Assembly: GCA_022828595.1 (NCBI GenBank)
Contig: JAKGHH010000002.1
Coordinates: 45,540,222-45,604,221 of the forward strand
Reading direction: 5' to 3'
Origin: Nelumbo lutea
Lineage: Eukaryota; Streptophyta; Magnoliopsida; Proteales; Nelumbonaceae
DNA length: 64,000 nucleotides
Part shown: positions 9,729-22,351 of the stretch, in pieces
How positions within the stretch are numbered: position 1 is the first letter of the stretch
Layout of the letters: every line of letters starts with the position of its first letter
Program-made: the position numbers and the translations under genes
The notes under the pieces: model-generated
What the model was told of the DNA's origin: nothing
The model's database searches: none
What the model saw: only the letters and a program-made list of their open reading frames with translations

Positions 9729-12154
9729 CTTTAAATTAAATGAGTAGAATAAAATAATAGGGAAAACCAGTAGAAATCTTCCCTAGAAGTCTCAGCCTGA
9801 AAGAGAAAGAGTAAAGAGAGATAATGAGAACTAGGACTGAAAGCAGTAGATATCAAGAATCTTTTGTCTCTCTAATTTCCGCCCACTTTTATTGATTTAC
9901 ACATAAATAACAAATGACAACTTCACCCCTAACTAAGAAAGAAGAGAAAAATAAGATAAGTATAGACACTTCAGCAGCTAGAAAAGGTGAAGTTTTTAGC
10001 ATTTCCGTTTACACTCAATGAGAGTGACCAAAGAAAGAACTTTTGATGCCATATTCAAGTGGGGATGTAACATTTCAAACAGATACTACTTTATTTTCTT
10101 TTGGAGCTATCAATCATCATGGACTGAGATGGGAAGAACTGAAGAAGGAATAGGCACATAAGGAAAAAATAATAGTAAGTCAAATCTGCAAATTACCCGC
10201 CCCCCCAGTGTTCTGCAATTAGAGTGATCACTTTCTTTCTTTCTTTTCTAGGTGAAACAAAAGAAAAATAAATCTCAATTGGTGAAAAGCTTCACATTAG
10301 GTTATTTACTCATCATTCTGTTAGTCTAAAGTCTGAAAAGAAAAAAAAATCTCTGAAAGAAATACTTTGGAATTGGTGCCTTTTAGCAATGTGTAGTAGG
10401 AGTGTGTTACTAATAATAAATAATGAATAAAATGTGTGAAGGGAATTCTGGGGATAAACAATAAGAATGTTGTCAAGTCTGACGACTGAAGTCTGAAAAT
10501 AAGACGTATTAAAAGAACGGCCTGAAGTCTGAAAAAATTGCTTTTAGGACATCAGAGGTTGGAAACATACCTAAATCTGTATGCAGTGGTTGTAAAGAAA
10601 CTCTTTTTTGTTAATTATCTTTTACAGTGTAGAAAACCAAACCAGACCGACCGGTCAGATTGGTTGAACTGTGACCCAGACCCTTGGCCAATCGACCATA
10701 TCCTAAAACCTGCAACTTGTGAAAAACCAATCAGAACCAGCTGACTGGCTGGTTTAACTGGATAACCAATGAACCGGTCCCGGTTTTATAAAATTGCCCG
10801 GTCTCTAAATGAATGGCAATTTGAAAATGATAATAACAGGACTCGAACCCATGACATTTTATTTGTACAAATTATCTTGTTACCATTAATCAACCTCTTT
10901 ACTTGTATTTATTTATGCCTCTTTAATGTATATATTGCTTTAATACACAACTTTAAAGAAGATGTGAGTTGAGAAACATGAACCTTGGTCATTTGCTTTA
11001 AAAATTAAGAACCTAGCCATTTATCCATCACATCCAAGTACGACAATATTTGTGAAGTATATTATATATAGTATTTATTGGCCTAAAATATATATGTACA
11101 TAAATATTATGTCATCATGGTTCGACCTCCGGTTTGACCATGGTTGAAATTCTAACCCATGAACTTCTCTCTTTTCCGATTCTATGCCCAGTCCGGTTCT
11201 CCGGACATTGATCTTTTAGTTTAGTTCTCTGATTATAGAGAAACCTCTTTCCTCCTGTCTGCATGGTGACTTTCTCTATCTATTCTGTTTCAAATATACA
11301 TGCATTGATTATAGGAAAACCCTGTTTTATTGGTTTATTTCTCTGCAATTTTTTCCCTTTTTTTTGTGAGGGTATTGGGGCTTAAATCTGATATTGTATC
11401 TCTGCATTTTTTTTGGTTCCAAATCTATATTCAGCAAAGATCATGACTTTTTATTTAGCCATAGGCAACAAGGTAAGTTTACAGCTTAGCCAGATTATGA
11501 CATTCTCATAATTTCTCCTTGTTTTTTTCTTAAATTATTTACACATGACAACATCTGACATTACAGCCTCAGCTGGTGTCCCACAATTAGACTGCTGAAC
11601 AAAATCAGGCAAGGACTGGTCCACATCCCATTACATTAAAAGCATCTATAACATGTATATATTTCACTATTTATTGTATTTTGCAATTTATTGTAAGATA
11701 ATTAAAATAATACATGGCCAATATTACTCCTTTTCTTTGACAGGATGTATTAGTTTATAATCATGAGCATTGACCAATTACTAAATTATAAGTCAAATCT
11801 TACTATATCAGATAGACAAGATAATACATGTCACTTGTTAGTAATCATGCATTTCCAATTGCAGATGGTTGTTTCAGTTTTTTAATCAATTGAAAAACCA
11901 CATTGATGCACATCATACCATTTCTTTCTTGGGGGGATCTTAGATTTTCAGTGTTTCCCATAGTAGTAGCTTAGTTTTCATAATGTTAACAATCTCACAA
12001 TAAGGATCAAGTTAATACCCAAATCAAAGTTTTAGAGGCTAGAATGAAATCATTATGCTTGCCATTTTTTAGAAAATTTGCATGCAATGATATAGGATAA
12101 GAGCTAAAACTGAAAGGGGAAATGGGAAAAAAGAAATAAGAAATTAGTACAAAC
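9729..12154. other. Intron sequence, mostly unidentified
   Basis: This is the last visible intron of VHA-a. It holds short poly-purine/pyrimidine tracts and a possible decayed LTR at about 9770-10013. From 10630 to 11215 it is rich in ccggt/accgg-type words (for example gaaccggtcccggtt) that recall non-autonomous DNA transposons, but no clear ends were found. There are no conserved coding blocks and no further VHA-a exon. Confidence 0.4.
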
Positions 12155-12361
12155 CATATATCCAATGAGCTGCCAAAGAACCTTGCATTAAAGTAACTCA
12201 AAATTATTCCTAGGTTCATCTGGGCCACACCTAACAAAATAGACATCTTCATTTTGAGGGAATTGAGGAAAGGCAGCTCTGAACGACTTCCACGCCAGCT
12301 GGGATCCACACCAAATGGATATGGATCACGATACTTGACTAGACCAGCTGTATGTGCATCC
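12155..12361 (-). CDS. VHA-a: V-ATPase subunit a, internal exon 5 of window
   Basis: This 207-nt exon begins with the G that completes the split codon. It encodes [20 protein letters not shown], then [15 protein letters not shown] and the membrane segment containing [20 protein letters not shown]. PFGVDPxW and [10 protein letters not shown] are conserved blocks of the membrane domain. The acceptor is AATCAG. The likely donor is gtttgt after GATATATG, giving phase 2 and a following Trp codon as in some homologues; a second GT six bases downstream (gtacta) is a less likely alternative. The next exon was not found in the remaining 12.1 kb. Confidence 0.88.
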
Positions 12362-12810
12362 CTGATTAAGCCATAGGAATTTAGCTATATAAGTATCAAA
12401 CAGAGAAAACCCTGAATTTAAAAATCTCCTAGTTACTGGACTTGTCAAGGAAATCAAATATTCAGATTAAAACAAAATGCATGTCAGAAAGTAACATTGC
12501 AATTATATTTTCTTGGAGCAACAAGTGCTTTGGAAATAAATAAATAAATAAATGCAAGAATGTATAATCACTTATACCTGCTTATATATGGCATCATGCT
12601 TATAGCTGAATTAAGTGCTTAATTTTTCCGTCAAATAAGTTAAACATTTTCTCCAAGTTATTGTACTCAGCTTTTGCCCCAGGACATAAGTTAAACCTAA
12701 GTTACTGGCCCTTTATTGATAAGTAGCTGCCTTCTTTTTGCTGAGTACAGCCAGCTACAATCTTCACCAGCAAGCTAGCTTGCACCTGGATTTTTTATGT
12801 TAAAACATAG

Positions 12811-13300
12811 ATCCTAGGGTAGTTCCCTAGGTACCATAACCATATTTCTTTTATAATTATTCATGATTTTCATAAGAAAAGTATAAATTTCATATTAAAG
12901 TATAGAAAATCAACATATTCATGAGAAGAAAGGGAAGAAGGAAAATAAAATTCAAAAAAATATAGGGGCTGAACCCTTATTTTTGTTATAAGAAAAGAAG
13001 AAAATAAAAAGTATTGGCAGTAGTAGTAGTAGTAGAAGAAGAATATATGGAAGAGGAAAATGTGCTGATTAGATAAAATTTTTAGTTCTTCCTTATTGGT
13101 TCAGGTTTTTAAGTCTTTGAGGGTTCAATACAGCATTTAGCAATGTTTGTGTTGACTAAACCCTAATAAATAAATAAAATAATAAAAAGAAATTAGTAAT
13201 ATAAACATACAAAATGACTATTTTAGTTTAATAATGTCTATTTTATAATTATAATCTCAAAAAAGAATGAATAGAAAAAGTATTTTATAGTAGGAAGTAG
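12811..13300 (+). repeat. Dispersed intron repeat, copy 1 (partial)
   Basis: This shares a long collinear stretch with 48050-48440 and 56390-56830: a cctagggtaNttccctagg core, then atagaaaatcaacatattcatga, aggggctgaacccttatttttg, gttgattNgataaaattttgagtt and taataaaaagaaa. All three copies have the same orientation and lie in introns of this gene. The terminal inverted repeats seen in copies 2 and 3 are not found here. Confidence 0.65.
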
Positions 13301-13474
13301 AAAACTGGAGGCACCTAAGTTTGTATTTATACTTAGGGCGACAGCTTATAACAAAATAAAAGAGGAAATACCAGAAACACCCCTACGCTAGAACATAACA
13401 TGTTACAACAATTTTAAAGTTACTATTTGTTATTTTTACATCTGTAATTATTCATAATAATATAGAATATGCTT

Positions 13475-15008
13475 GTTTTTTTGGTTTGATCAGCAATAAA
13501 AAATCGATTAATTAAATTAGAATAGAAAGGTACAAGAGGTTGTGAAAAAAACAGCAAACCCAAAAACCATCCCAAATTTACAAATGAGCCCAGCACATGG
13601 ATTGTCCCTGAATTCCTTGTTTATCTAGGCCATCTTCCGTGCTGTTTGCAGATCTTCCAATCCATCTTATTTGGATGAGCATATCTTTAGATAGCTGGGT
13701 GAAGCACCTGAAATCATTCCTTAGCTGCCAAATTACCCCTTCCTCTTTTCTCATCAGCCCATCACTATTTTTGAATCACCTTCAATTATTAGTCTCTCAA
13801 TCCCCATTTCTTTAGCCTTCTCCACCCCATAAACTTATACCATTAGTTCTGATCTCACCACATCACCTTGCTGAACAGGACCTGAATACATTGCTAGGAT
13901 GTTTCCATAACCCCACCAATATCCGATGGGCCAGGATTTCCCATACAGCCACCATCAAAATTCAATTTCTTCCACCCAGCACATAGGGGCTGGAGGAGGA
14001 AACAGCAATTGAACCCCACAAACTGAAAAACTCTTCAACTTTAAAATTTGCAAAGAGCTTTAAAGTTTTCACCCAATGAGCCACAGTTAAAGTTATTACT
14101 TCTATCACAGCTTCCTTACTTCTTTCCCTGTCTTCAAAGATTCTTAGATTCATTTCTTCCCAAAGTGTCTAAACCACCCCTGCTCTAGTGCACCTAGCCA
14201 AAATCCTGCCTCTTCTTTTAGAGCCTGTAAAAAGGATATCTAAATAGCCCCTCCAAGCTATCATGGGGGAGCCATCTGCAACCAAAAAGAGAAGAGAACC
14301 AGCTTGGGGACAAGCACCAACTTGGTCTTTTCCTCTGAAGCAAATCACAAGTATTAATGGAGCCATGAAACACTTCCCAACAGAAAGCACTGATTTTAGG
14401 AGGAATGGGCCAAAACCATATTTCCTTCACAGGGAAAGAAGAAGAGTGGGGGGTGGCTAAAAGAGAGGTCAAAAATGACTTACAAGAGTATGAACCTGTG
14501 TGATCAAGAGCCCACACTCTAGAATCTAAACCACTATCCCCCAGGACCACTAAATTCAACAAGCTGAGCAAAACAATAACACTGGGAATATCAGACTCTC
14601 TAAGATTCCTAGTAAGTCCCAAATTCCAATCCAAACCTGAATGGGAGGAGGAAGAGCTGACAAATTCAGACACAGGTTTTCCTTTGAGACTAGAAGTTCA
14701 AAGATAGAAGGAAAGGCCTCAGATAAAGGGGATTCCCCTATCCAAATATCCTCCCAAAACCTAATTTCCTGACCCAAAGCCAAATCACACCTAATGTGAT
14801 TGAGGAACACAGGAAGATTGTCATGGATAGCCTTCCAAGGAGCAGCCAAAGTAGCTCTATGCATGCAGCCTGCGTCCCACCCATTATTTGACAGTCCATG
14901 GATACTTGTTATAAATCTATGCCACAACTTTTCATTTTCTTCAGAGAATTTCTAGAGCCATTTACTCAACAAAGCCATATTCTTCAACCTTATATTCCCA
15001 ATACCCAG
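13475..15008 (-). mobile_element. LINE2, 5'-truncated non-LTR retrotransposon
   Basis: This is a minus-strand LINE tail in the 3.3-kb VHA-a intron. It starts abruptly near 15008 in the region after the RT domain (GIGNIRLKNMALLSKWL). It continues through WHRFITSIHGLSNNGWDAG and FWEDIWIGESPL, then the zf-RVT region (VWALDHTGSYSCKSF, KEIWFWPIPPKISAFCWEV), and ends with an RNase H-like part (NFDGGCMGNPGPS near 13950, IGRSANSTEDGLDKQG near 13600). The 3' end lies next to a T-run on the plus strand near 13480. Frames shift repeatedly, so it is a pseudogene. The same regions of LINE1 are clearly related. Confidence 0.85.
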
Positions 15009-15010
15009 AA

Positions 15011-15709
15011 TATGTTTGTATTTTGCTATATTCATTGTGTTGCTTTAAATATTTGTGATGGAACATGGTTAGATGATGGTATGTAAAATAGAAAAAAGGT
15101 ATAAAATAAAATAAGGCGGTGAAACTTTCTAAGTTTTTGTCTAATTAGTGGTTATCAATTAGTCAACCTAGTCAATGCTTAGTTCTCCTAAGAAAACATG
15201 TCATGAGTGTTGACTGACTAGACAGTGATGTAGCCAGTCTAGCCATCTAACTAGTCGCCGATCCTTTGATAGCACTTTTGCAGGTCTCTCCCTCAAATTT
15301 GGTACATCCCATACCCAAAGCAAGAAAAATCACTTAAGATGATTTTTAACACCTACATCATACCCATGATCATGGTTTCATCAACAACATCCCCCGGTTA
15401 AGTCTTCATGATTCTGCAAGTACTTGCCAGAGGACTTTTGAAATTATAAAAGCAGATGCTCTTCATCTGTCAATTTTCGGATATTGTTTCATTATCGTTT
15501 CATCTTCAACTGTACATGGTCGATGGGGGTCCCCTAAATTGTTTCATCATCACAATATACAAATATGAACACAGGTCGCAATGGAGGGAACAAAGCAAAA
15601 AAGCTCAAGAAACAGACCAACAAAATTTTGGCATGTTAATAGTTTATAGCAGAGTACTGATAATTTTGTTTCTGAATCGAAAAACAAGGCACAAAGCAAC
15701 TATTTTTAC
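15011..15709. other. Intron sequence, no gene seen
   Basis: AT-rich intron between LINE2 and VHA-a exon 4 with no recognisable coding or repeat structure. It includes a run of ctagtc/gactag words near 15160-15260. Confidence 0.5.
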
Positions 15710-15870
15710 CTGCATGTAGCATCCCGACATTTGTAAGCACTCCCACCAAATATATGATAGGGAACAGAGAAAAATTCATTGTAAATCAAGCCACAATAAA
15801 TAGAAAATAATGCCATTAAAAGGATTACATAGCGCCCACCAAAAGCCATCTCCATAAAGCTGCCTAGTTT
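15710..15870 (-). CDS. VHA-a: V-ATPase subunit a, internal exon 4 of window
   Basis: This 161-nt exon encodes [20 protein letters not shown] followed by the helix ending in [14 protein letters not shown], then a lumenal loop ending [12 protein letters not shown]. The [11 protein letters not shown] block is diagnostic for subunit a. The acceptor is CTATCAG and the donor is gtaaaa. The exon starts in phase 0 and ends in phase 2 (AG of an Arg or Ser codon, completed by the next exon). It follows the 17.2-kb intron and precedes a 3.3-kb intron that carries a truncated LINE. Confidence 0.9.
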
Positions 15871-16217
15871 CTGATAGGAAATAATAGACAAATTCAATTC
15901 AAAATAAGTATAGATCTTCATCTTTGGTGTGAGTGAATAATTGCATGTGTTCCGATTTCTAAGAGTGCACCATAATCAATAAGAAATGGTCAATAGTAAT
16001 AGAAATAAATATTTTACAATAATTTAAAGATTACTTGTGCAAACTTATCTACTTTCAAATTCCTTGATACAAAAAGAACTGTATGAAAATAGATTTCAAG
16101 AAACCAACAGTTAAAGCACTAAGGTAACAAGGGTATAACTATTCTCTAAATCCTCATTATATTTTTGTTCAGTTATCTTACAACATTATATAAAGAAAGT
16201 TTGTCATAAGCATTATT
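15871..16217. other. Intron sequence upstream of exon 4
   Basis: This intron stretch holds the polypyrimidine tract and acceptor of VHA-a exon 4 (minus strand). The T-run that marks the LINE1 3' end follows at about 16220. Nothing else is recognised. Confidence 0.5.
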
Positions 16218-16263
16218 ATTTTTTTTATAGGAAACGGTAACTTTCATTAGATAATTGAAAAGA

Positions 16264-17079
16264 TTACAGGCTTACCACCCACAAAATGTATGGAAAAAGA
16301 AAATCAAAAACTTCCAAACAGGCCCAAAACAAAGCCTCCCTAGTAACTCCTTGCTTAGCTAAACTGTCAGTCATTCCATTTGCCGACCTTCTTACCCAAT
16401 TAAAGTGCACCCCAATCTCCCTTACTAAGCTAATAATCTCTCTTAGAGGCTGTCTAAGAGACCACACTCCCAGGTTTTCAATTTGCATCCACCCTATTAC
16501 CAGCTTGGAGTCTCCTTCCACTTCTAATTGCTGCATGCCCCATTATTCGCCAGTTTTAAACCTTGAAGTAAGGCCACTACTTCTGCCCTTAATGAAACTC
16601 CCACCCCAATTGGGCCTGAGTAGAGGGCCAACACTTTTCCTTCCTCGTTTCTGTACACACCCCCAACTTCCGACTGACCTGGATTACCCAAGGAGCTTCC
16701 ATCAAAGTTTAGCTTCACCTTGAACTGAGGCGGTGGTACCCAACAGTTTTGTACCACAGGGGAGGAAGGCGAGGATATAGCTACAACACTTCAATTTCTA
16801 ATTAAGTCCGCTGAGGAGAAATCCTTGAAGAGATGATGTACTTTCAGCCAGTGCATAACCTTGATGGTGACAACCACCACAAGTGCTTCCTTGGATTTTT
16901 CTTGCCCTAGGAAGATCCTATTGTTTCTCTCTTCCCAAATTGACCATAGGATGGCACCTCTTGTTATTCTCCACATTACTCTGCCCCTTTTCCTTGGTTG
17001 TCGGAAGCAGCTAGAGTCAAAAAGGTTCAGCACAATGGAGGGGGGGGGGTTCCATTTGTAACCAAACAAAGAAGAGAAC
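16264..17079 (-). pseudogene. LINE1 C-terminal linker and RNase H
   Basis: This continues LINE1 on the other side of copia A1: LFGYKWNPPPSIVLN, GAILWSIWEERNNRIFLGQ and VTIKVMHWLKVH. Then comes an RNase HI domain with NFDGSSLGNPGQS (first Asp), LRAEVVALLQGLKLA (Glu), VEGDSKLVIGW (second Asp) and RRSANGMTDSLAKQG (third Asp). All four catalytic acids are visible, but a stop near 16530 splits the domain. The RNase H end matches the style of plant L1 elements. Confidence 0.85.
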
Positions 17080-17347
17080 TGTTAAAGTGAACCAAATAGG
17101 GGTAGTTTAGTCATCTTATGTGTGTTAAGTAGTTTGCTTATGTGGCAGTTTTATTAGAGTACTCTGCCCCACACTTAAGTATGGGCAATTTAGTCTTTGT
17201 AAAAGTTATTAGAATCTAATTAAGATTAAGGGGGCCGACTGTATGGTGAGTCCATCAGATTTCGACAGACCCTTATTTTCTTTCTTCTTCTTCCTCTTCT
17301 TCTTCCTTCTCTTCCTGGTTCGAGTTACTGTAGCAGCATTCGAAACA
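17080..17347 (+). repeat. 5' LTR of copia A1
   Basis: A 268-bp LTR, TGTTAAAGTGA to CATTCGAAACA, followed directly by the Met-tRNA primer site. The cttcttctt-rich end and the gtcgact-like block are shared with all group A LTRs. Confidence 0.92.
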
Positions 17348-18105
17348 TGGTATCAGAGCCATGTTCTTGACCTACTTCAGTTGGTAAAGCACCTCAGCAG
17401 TGTTCATGACTCTTCTTCCTGCGTTTCTGGTCAGTCAATGGAGAGAACTGATTCGCCCTAGGTCTGAAACCTCACAGCTTGTCTCTCTCTGCTGCGCATA
17501 TTCTTCTTCATCAAGAAAAGTGACTTCAGTAGTGAATGGTTGGTTGAGACTCTCAAAGGAAGGTCGGTTATCTCTTCTTCTTGTGTTGCTGGTATTTCTG
17601 GGTAGAAACCCTTCAAGAGGCTGTCAGTACTGTTCAGAACCCAGAGAACTAGGTTCATTGTTGCCCTAGAACGGGCTGTGTACAGTAGCCGAATGGTGTA
17701 GGGGCTGTTGTAAGTTGTTGAGTGGTGTTAGGGCTGCTGTAAGTGGCCGAGTGGTGTAAGGTGTAATGCTGTGACCTAGCCGAACTTTTGTGGTTGTGTA
17801 GTGCCCTCTTAAAAGTGTTAAACTGGTCTGAACCGGGTGTAACAGGTTTGACTATGTTGTGGTGCTTGTGTTGCACAATCCTTGTTGAGTGGTTGTAAGA
17901 GGGCTTACATGTGATTAGTGAGTGTTAAATTGATTCTTATGTGGTTCGTGGTGTCGTGAAATCAGCAGTACTGTGAATAAGAACAAGGCATGTGTATCCA
18001 CTGTTGTGTTTAGGGGTTGCTATAAGTGCTGGAACATCAATTTTTGGATAACAGCAGTCAGCTTGTTGCTGAGAAATTCAGGTTGAGGCAACTGTGAAAG
18101 GTACC

Positions 18106-21100
18106 ATGGCAGAGATGGGTGTAATGATCAGAAACCTAGTGTGGTGGTTTCCCCTGACTACCTAGGTGTACAAATGACCTCAATTAAACTGAGTGGGGAG
18201 AACTATGTTCCATGGGCTAAATCTGTGGAAGTTTTCCTCAAGGCAAAGAGGAAGGTGAAGCAATAAAAGATGAGAAACCATCGGCTGACTCCCCAGGGTT
18301 GGATGATTGGGAACAAGAAGATGCTCAAATCATGACTTGGCTATGGAACAGTATGGAACCAAAAATTAGTGCCAACTTCATGTTTCTTGATACGGCTAAG
18401 GATATCCATTCTGGACAAGATAATACAACGAGTATATCAACTTTATCAAGAGTACTTTGATTTGCAACAAGGAAACAAAACACTAGAAGAGTACTATGCC
18501 AGCATGAAGAATATAAGGAATGAACTTAATGTCTATCATCCCCTCACTCTAGATATTAAAGTTCAGCAACAGCAAAGGGAACAACTAGATGTTACAAGAT
18601 TCTCGGTGGGGCCGAAATTGGAGTATGAACCAGTTAGAGCCCAAATATTAGGGAGCTCCACCCTTCCTACACTTGAGAAAGTATTCTCACGGCTTCGCAG
18701 AATTTCTTTGGGGCAGACAGAGAATCCCACACAGTCTGATAGATCAGCACTTGTGACAGCTAGAGGAGGTGGACACAGTACAAGAGGGGGAGAACATGCC
18801 TCCCGAGGAGGCCGTGGCAATTCCATGATTGGTCGGGGTGGTCGTGACTCAGGGGGAGGCCATGGCAGAGGGAAGAATAACTCTGCAAGGAAGTGTACTT
18901 CTGGGAGGGAGATGGTGAGTGTACCGCGTGATGAGTATAAACGGTTCCTTCAAACTACTCCACAACATACCACTGCAGCACTTGCCCACTCAGGTATTGC
19001 TTGCATGTCATCTAAAACCTCTCCCTAGATTATTGACTCTGGAGCCTCAGATCATATGACCGGGAATCCAGGTGTGTTCTCTTCACTTTCTGAAACCTCC
19101 ACATCACAAACCGTTACACTTTCCAATGGGTCCTCATCTCCCATCTATGGTGTTGGTAATGTTGATATGGCTTCTGTGCCCTTATCATCTGTTTTATATG
19201 TACCTAAGTTTCCATTCAATCTTATGTTTGTTAGTAAAATAACCAAAGCTCTTAACTGTTCTGTTACCTTCTTTCCTTCTACTTGTGTTTTTCAGGATCT
19301 CAAGACGGGGAAGAAGATTGGTGGAGGGCATGAAGGTGGTGGATTGTATTATCTTGACGGTGGTGGATCTTCAATTGCTCTTCAGACTTCACTTACTCCT
19401 CTACAATGGCATTGCCGATTGGGACATCCATTTCTCAAGGCTCTCAAGATATTGGTTCTGTCATTGAGTCATTTGTTAGTTTTGCAATGTGAGTCATGTT
19501 AGTTTGGGAAACATCGTCGTGTGTCCTTCAATCCAAGAGTTGAGAGTCATATGTTGAGTCCTTTTTCTTTGGTTCATTCAGATGTTTGGGGTCCAATCAA
19601 AATAGAGTCTTATAATGGGTACAAGTATTTTGTCTCCTTTATTGATGATCAAGAATGACATGGATTTCCAATCAAAGTTCTCCGTTCAGATAATGGTCGT
19701 GAATACTTTCTTACTTCATTTCAATAGTATTTAGAACAACATGGCATTATTCATCAGATCTCACGTGCATTCACCCCTCAACAAAATGGGGTAGCTGAAC
19801 GGAAGAACCGTCAGCTTCTTGAAACTGCTCGGTCTATTTTTCACCACATGAATGTTCTTAAATGGTTTTGGAGTGATGTTGTACTCACTGCATGTTTTCT
19901 CATTAATCGGATGCCCTCCTTCATTCTTCATGGTCGGTCCCCCTTCTCTATCTTGTTTCCGACTTTATCTCCTTTTCCATTAACTCCTCGTGTCTTTGGT
20001 TGTGTGTGCTTTGTCCACAAATTAAGTCCTGGAATAGACAAGCTAGATGCACACTCAATTGTGTCTTCCTTGGCTACTCTTGGACTAAAAAAGGGTACAA
20101 ATGTTATAATCCCATTACCCGAAAGTGCTATATCTGCCTTGATGTCACCTTTTTTGAGTCTGTACCCTTCTTCTCAAGTCCTGAAGCTCCTTCGTCTCCA
20201 CCCTTACTTCCTATTCCTCTTCCTATCAGTGATCCAGTTCCAGATGCTGTTGTTGGAGTAGACTCATCACCTCATCCAGTGCAGGTCACCACCGAACGAC
20301 CACCGATCCGACAAGTGTATACACGTCAAACGACACCGGCCCCTCCTCCAACTTCTACCTAATTTGCGGATCCTCTCATGGCTCCTATTGCTGAACCTTC
20401 AGACCTTGACCTACCCATTGCCTTACGGAAAGGTAAACGTAGTTCTACCCTCCATCCCATTTCCAATTTTGTTTCATTATCTCGTCTTCCTACCTCACAT
20501 CGCCAATTTGTTTCACTTTTGTCCTCTATTTCCATACCTAGCAATGTTCAAGAAGCTCTTAGTTCACCTGGATGGCGGGCAATGGAGGAGGAACTTTCTG
20601 CTTTTCAACATACTCAAACGTGGGAACTTACTACTCTCCCACCTGGTAAGCATGTTGTGGGCTGTAAATGGGTGTATACTGTGAAATACTTGCTAGATGG
20701 TAGTGTAGAGCGTCTAAAGGCTAGATTTGTTGCTAAAGGTTACTCACAGTTGTATGGAGTAGACTACATAGAGACATTCTCTCCGGTGGCTAAGATTGGT
20801 TCTGTTCGTGTACTAATTTCCCTGGCAGTTATGTATGATTTGCCTCTGTTTCAGCTTGACATAAAAAATGCCTTCCTCCATGGTGATTTGGTGGAGGAGG
20901 TATATATGGAGCAACCACCTGGGTTTGTTGCTCAGGGGGAGGATGGTAAGGTGTGCAGACTGAAGAAGGCAATTTATGGGTTGAAGCAATCACCACGTGC
21001 TTGGTTCAAGAAGTTCAGCGAAGTGGTGAAGAGTTTTGGAATGAAGCAATGCCAGGTTGATCACTCAGTGTTCAACTATGACTCAGAAGCTGGGAATATC

Positions 21101-22068
21101 TTATTAGTGGTCTATGTGGATGATATTGTCATTACTGGCAGTGATAAAATGGGGATTGGCAAACTAAAGGTATTTCTGCAAAATCATTTTCAAACAAAAG
21201 ACCTTGGAACATTAAAGTATTTCTTGGGAATAGAAGTTGCCAGGTCAAAACAAGGTGTAAATCCGTGCCAAAGGAAATATGTTTTTGATCTATTGGAAGA
21301 AACATGACTGTTAGGTGCAAAACCGGCTGAGACCCCTATGGAACCAAATGTTAAGTTGAGTAGTGATATAGGAGAAGTATTTGAAGATCCTGGAAGGTAT
21401 AGACGACTAGTGGGAAAGCTGAACTATCTGATTATTACGAGACCCAACATCTCCTTTGCAATCAGTGTGGTGAGCCAATTCATGCAGAACCTTCGTATAC
21501 CTCACTGGGATGCAGTTCTTAGAATTGTAAGGTATCTGAAAGGAGCTCCAGGCCGTGGGCTATTGTATAGATCAGGAGGAAAACTTGAAGTAGTTGGGTA
21601 TATAGATGCAGACTAGGCAGGCTCAGTGAATGACAAAAGATCTACTACAGGCTATTGCACATTTCTTGGAGGAAATCTTGTGACATGGAAGAGTAAAAAG
21701 CAAACAGTTGTGGCCAGAAGCAGTGCTGAAGCCGAGTATAGGGCCATGGCACACACTACCTGTGAATTAGTGTGATTGAGGAATCTCCTAAAAGAAATTG
21801 GGTTTCACATGGATAAACCTATGAGATTGTATTGTGACAATCAAGTTGCACTCCATATCTCATCCAACCCTGTCTTTCATGAGAGAACAAAGCACATAGA
21901 GGTTGATTGCCACTTTGTGAGGGAGAAGGTTTTGCTGGAGAGATAAATACAGAACATGTGGACTCGAATGATCAGTGGGCAGATTTGTTTACAAAAGCTC
22001 TAAGCTCAGGGAAGGTGAACTACGTATGTAACAAGCTGGGATTATATGACATATATTCTCCAGCTTGA
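18106..22068 (+). pseudogene. Gag-Pol of copia A1, broken
   Basis: Order: Gag (start near 18106, early frameshift and TAA near 18267; main block 18369-19028 with an RGG-rich tail and no complete zinc knuckle), protease IIDSGASDHMTG (19030), pre-integrase WHCRLGHPF, integrase, RT with QLDIKNAFLHG and YVDDIVITG (21113-21139), and RNase H. Breaks include a TAG exactly at the Gag-protease junction (19026-19028, where A4 has Trp), an internal deletion of about 90-150 bp in the integrase core near 19650, a TGA at 21305-21307 (Gly in A3/A4), a TAG near 21615, and a TGA near 21773. The zinc-knuckle region is deleted between 18897 and 18900. This copy cannot code for its own movement. Confidence 0.88.
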
Positions 22069-22075
22069 GGGGGAG

Positions 22076-22351
22076 TGTTAAAGTGAGCCGAATTGGGGTA
22101 GTTTAGTCATCTTATGTGTGTTAAGTAGTTTGCTTATGTGGCAGTTTTATTAGAGGACACTGCTCCACACTTAAGTATGGGCAATTTAGTCTTTGTAAAG
22201 GTTATTAGAATCTAATTAAGATTAAGGGGGTCGACTGTATGGTGAGTCCATCAGATTTCGATAGACGCTTATTTACTTTCTTCTTCTCTTTTTCTTCCTC
22301 TTCTTCTCCCTTCTCTTCCTGGTTCGAGTTATTGTAGCAGCATTCGAAACA
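22076..22351 (+). repeat. 3' LTR of copia A1
   Basis: A 276-bp LTR, TGTTAAAGTGAGCC to CATTCGAAACA, preceded by gagggggag. It aligns end to end with 17080-17347, with small indels in the CT-rich tract. Confidence 0.92.

Larger units (their letters stand above)
17080..22351 (+). mobile_element. Copia element A1
   Basis: A 5,272-bp plus-strand element with LTRs 17080-17347 and 22076-22351, PBS tggtatcagagcc (17348-17360) and polypurine tract gagggggag before the 3' LTR. It is inserted in LINE1. The flanking 5-mers are agaac and ataac, a target-site duplication with one mismatch. The LTRs differ at roughly a dozen positions by eye. The internal genes are broken, see the pseudogene entry. Confidence 0.9.

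Noticed and set aside
9770..10013. Possible second decayed LTR (minus strand) after the solo LTR
   Set aside because: It has an LTR-like composition and a TG at 10013, but no matching 5-bp flanks and no clear other end, so it is not called.
10538..10972. Two plus-strand ORFs of about 68 codons
   Set aside because: They lie in repeat-like intron sequence, lack any recognisable domain and look like chance open frames.
13300..13474. Stretch resembling the LTR tail of copia F (cagcttat, acacccctac)
   Set aside because: Only short words match and no boundaries or duplicate were found.
16264..17079. Host RNase H-like gene on the minus strand
   Set aside because: Its neighbours (zf-RVT and RT across the A1 insertion) and the terminal T-run show that it is the LINE1 3' domain.
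17348..17360. tggtatcagagcc sites as tRNA gene fragments
   Set aside because: They are primer binding sites complementary to initiator-Met tRNA next to LTRs; no tRNA fold surrounds them.
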